A stretch of DNA of 6,725 nucleotides from an uncultured Collinsella sp. GTDB lineage: Bacteria; Actinomycetota; Coriobacteriia; Coriobacteriales; Coriobacteriaceae. Each line of letters opens with the position of its first letter. Within the stretch, counting starts at the first letter, position 1. The position numbers and the translations under genes were made by a program. The notes below the pieces were generated by a model. That model saw only the letters and a program-made list of their open reading frames with translations, had not been told where the DNA came from and did no database searches. Shown piece after piece: positions 4,793 through 6,725 of the stretch. The stretch is taken from the NCBI GenBank assembly GCA_900551305.1, contig URVK01000086.1, forward strand, positions 1-6,725. Reading direction: 5' to 3'.

Positions 4793-6334
4793 CTAGATAT
4801 TGAGCGCGTGATAGGTCACGCTCGCACCCGGAGCGTCAACGGTCACGCCATAGGCCTCGGGATAGATGCGCGTCGAAAACACGAGCACACCATCGTTCAC
4901 AAACACCTCGACCGACGAGGCATCGCCAACAATGCGCACGTTACGAACCTCGTCGACGGACTCCCAGCGCACAGTACGACCGCAGCCGGCAGAAGCGCGG
5001 CCCTCATCGGTAAATCGCATCTCAAAGCGCGGGGGCAGTTCGTCCTCGGCGGGCACAAACGCCAGCTTCAGCTCGCCATCAACGGTTGCGGTAAACGCGC
5101 CGTCGACACCGTCGACAACTACATCAAAGCAGGTATCGCCGGCAACCTCCAACGAGCCCTCCCCCACACGCACCGAAGCATAATGGCGCTCGATCTCGCG
5201 CGCCGGCTGCTGCAGCACCACGCCGCCGGCACCGGCTGTGAGCTCACGCGGCACCGTCATGCAGTGCTGCCAGCCGCACGCCACGGTAGGCGCGTTGTCA
5301 TAGGTCGGCTCATCGGGCATGCCCATCCAGCTGATCAGAATGTGGCGACCGTCCTCGGCCGTGAACTCCTGCGGAGCATAGAAGTCAAAACCGGCGTCCC
5401 ACAGGCGGAAATCGCCCAGCTCATAGGTACCGTCACCACCGGTGATGTTACCTATTACAGGCATGTAGCCAGCGGCATATACATTGCCGCGGTCCCAACG
5501 ACCGCCCTCGAGCCCCTGAGGAGAGAAGGACAGGTACTTCGCCGGTACGCCGCAATCCGCCTCGAGCTCCAAATACCCCGGGCACTCCCACATAAAGCCA
5601 AAACGCTCGGGCGTAGACACGCGGCTCTCGAGCTCCCAACTCAGCATATCAGCCGAGCTATACACCAGGATCTCGCCAACATCGCGCCCGGCACCCTCGC
5701 CGTGCATGGCGCAAAATCGACTATTGACATGCGACCCATCCACGCGACGACGCGCGCCCAGCAACATGTGATAACGCCCATCATCATCGCGCCACACCTT
5801 GGGATCGCGCACATGGCAGGGCAAATCCTCGGGATAATCCTCGGACGCCAGCACCACACGCTTTTGGCTGAACTCCCGACCGGCAAGGCCATCAACGCTC
5901 TCGACATAAACAGTATCGGCGCGGCGGCCGGTATTGACGTAGTCGTACGTGCCGTCTGCATCGGAGAGTTTAACGTTGCCTGTGTACAGTACGCGAATGC
6001 GGCCGTCCTCGGCAAGCGCGGAGCCCGAATACACGCCATGGCAATCGAACGGCTCGTCGGGCAGCAGCGGGGCGCCAACGTAGTCCCACGTCATAAGATC
6101 GCGACTCGTCGCATGGCCCCAGGCCTTAACGCCACCCTCAACATCAAACGGCGCATATTGAAAATAGGCATGGAACACGCCATCTGCCTGGCAAAGACCG
6201 TTGGGGTCATTGAGCCAACCCGCCGGCGGCATAATGTGGAAATGCTGGCCATACGCGCCATGACCGCACTCAGAGGCGGCAGCGTCAACAGCGGCAACCA
6301 GCTTTGCAAGGTCGCGACCAAGTGCATTAGACAT
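4793..6334 (-). CDS. scrB: GH32 sucrose-6-phosphate hydrolase (beta-fructofuranosidase)
   Basis: The enzyme cleaves sucrose-6-phosphate, delivered by the PTS, into glucose-6-phosphate and fructose in the cytoplasm; no signal peptide is present. The 513 residues form a five-bladed propeller (about 30-350) followed by a beta-sandwich (about 365-513). The three GH32 signatures are intact: WLNDPNG (40-46) with nucleophile Asp43, RDP (176-178) with transition-state Asp177, and ECP (250-252) with acid/base Glu250. The ATG at 6334 has AGGA seven bases upstream. The gene follows the PTS permease with a 107-base gap that holds only a weak 5-bp hairpin (6388-6402), so co-transcription is likely. A terminator follows at 4719-4754. 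A plain beta-fructosidase acting on sucrose or short fructans is the alternative; the PTS neighbour favours the phosphorylated substrate. Confidence 0.94.
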   Translation of the reverse strand: MSNALGRDLAKLVAAVDAAASECGHGAYGQHFHIMPPAGWLNDPNGLCQADGVFHAYFQYAPFDVEGGVKAWGHATSRDLMTWDYVGAPLLPDEPFDCHGVYSGSALAEDGRIRVLYTGNVKLSDADGTYDYVNTGRRADTVYVESVDGLAGREFSQKRVVLASEDYPEDLPCHVRDPKVWRDDDGRYHMLLGARRRVDGSHVNSRFCAMHGEGAGRDVGEILVYSSADMLSWELESRVSTPERFGFMWECPGYLELEADCGVPAKYLSFSPQGLEGGRWDRGNVYAAGYMPVIGNITGGDGTYELGDFRLWDAGFDFYAPQEFTAEDGRHILISWMGMPDEPTYDNAPTVACGWQHCMTVPRELTAGAGGVVLQQPAREIERHYASVRVGEGSLEVAGDTCFDVVVDGVDGAFTATVDGELKLAFVPAEDELPPRFEMRFTDEGRASAGCGRTVRWESVDEVRNVRIVGDASSVEVFVNDGVLVFSTRIYPEAYGVTVDAPGASVTYHALNI

Positions 6335-6441
6335 ATCAAAGTCCTAACGGATCGAAAGTAACAAGGCGCCAGAGAACGGCACCAGATACGGGAAACGCCC
6401 GTGAGCATACAACCCGCGGGCATCCCCTCAATCAAAAGCTC

Positions 6442-6725
6442 TTAGGCCTGCTCGGAAGCCTTGGGCTCGTCCTTGTACAGGACAAACGAGACGGCAAAGG
6501 ACACGACCGCGGCGACCGCAAACATGATCGCGTACTGCACGGGCTGGGCCAGGCACAGCAGGATACCGAAGATACCCGTAACGCCCGTGCCGGAGGCGGC
6601 AAGCGAGGTGAGCGCGCAGACCAGGGCACCGCAACCGCCGCCGATGCAGCCGGCGATGAAGGGCTTAAAGAAGCGCAGGTTCACACCAAAGATGGCAGGC
6701 TCGGTAATGCCCATGAAGGCGGACA
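6442..6725 (-). CDS. scrA: PTS sucrose-type EIIBC permease, C-terminal end (partial at the right edge)
   Basis: The last 94 residues of a phosphotransferase-system membrane permease are visible; the gene runs off the window. The EIIC signature SAFMGITEPAIFGVNLRF includes the GITEP loop typical of the glucose/sucrose/beta-glucoside EIIC superfamily. Hydrophobic segments follow (about FIAGCIGGGCGALVCALTSL, then GIFGILLCLAQPVQYAIMFA running into AVVSFAVSFVLY). The protein ends ten residues later in a charged tail (KDEPKASEQA). There is therefore no C-terminal EIIA domain, and phosphate must come from a separate EIIA. Sucrose specificity is inferred from the adjacent GH32 gene; a trehalose- or beta-glucoside-type permease cannot be excluded from this fragment. 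The EIIB domain and the start lie outside the window. Confidence 0.88.
   Translation of the reverse strand, partial: SAFMGITEPAIFGVNLRFFKPFIAGCIGGGCGALVCALTSLAASGTGVTGIFGILLCLAQPVQYAIMFAVAAVVSFAVSFVLYKDEPKASEQA

Noticed and set aside
4808..6361. A 517-codon open frame on the plus strand opposite the sucrose hydrolase
   Set aside because: It is the antisense shadow of a gene with all three intact GH32 motifs. Its translation is rich in Ala, Arg and His with no recognisable domain, and high GC keeps such frames free of stops.
6388..6402. Hairpin ACGGG/CCCGT between the PTS permease and hydrolase genes as a terminator
   Set aside because: The stem is only 5 bp with no following U-run, so co-transcription of the two genes remains the better reading.

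Overview
The window looks like chromosomal DNA of a Coriobacteriia gut actinobacterium, most likely Collinsella or a close relative. This is inferred from the high-GC coding sequence with GC-rich third positions, Shine-Dalgarno sites of the AAAGGAG type, and the gene content (sucrose PTS plus GH32 hydrolase, and a ModE-like mini-regulator). No database search was possible. All family assignments and comparisons rest on motifs read by eye and on remembered reference sequences.

Layout, left to right. (1) 1-1156, minus: the N-terminal 385 codons of leucyl-tRNA synthetase, cut by the left edge. (2) 1157-1526: a 370-base stretch with no credible gene but dense structure. It holds a long hairpin-forming inverted repeat (1172-1303) in the leuS leader, a terminator-like hairpin (1334-1366) and a second long imperfect palindrome (1412-1518) just after the guaB stop. 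(3) 1527-3032, minus: a complete IMP dehydrogenase with CBS domains. Its catalytic loop and C-terminal half resemble the Tritrichomonas foetus type more than the usual bacterial GuaB. (4) 3033-3225: a compact divergent promoter region with palindromes. (5) 3226-3570, plus: a small winged-helix regulator resembling only the DNA-binding part of ModE. (6) 3571-3703: a convergent intergenic region filled by a perfect 23-bp inverted repeat. (7) 3704-4714, minus: a Cys/Met-metabolism PLP-fold protein whose Schiff-base lysine appears to be arginine and whose phosphate-binding loop is degraded. (8) 4719-4754: a strong intrinsic terminator touching the start of that gene. (9) 4793-6334, minus: a GH32 sucrose-6-phosphate hydrolase. 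(10) 6442-6725, minus: the C-terminal end of a sucrose-type PTS EIIBC permease, cut by the right edge.

How the genes work together: the PTS permease and GH32 hydrolase form an obvious sucrose uptake and cleavage pair, transcribed permease first. That unit ends at the 4719-4754 terminator. GuaB (GMP synthesis) and LeuS (translation) are housekeeping genes in the same orientation, separated by hairpins. The small regulator diverges from guaB, and its predicted promoter overlaps the guaB promoter, so cross-regulation is possible but unproven.

The items most worth a second look are the T. foetus-like IMPDH, the apparent PLP-fold pseudoenzyme, the terminator abutting its start codon, and three long inverted repeats within about 2.5 kb. 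I saw no CRISPR array, tRNA, rRNA, insertion sequence or phage gene.
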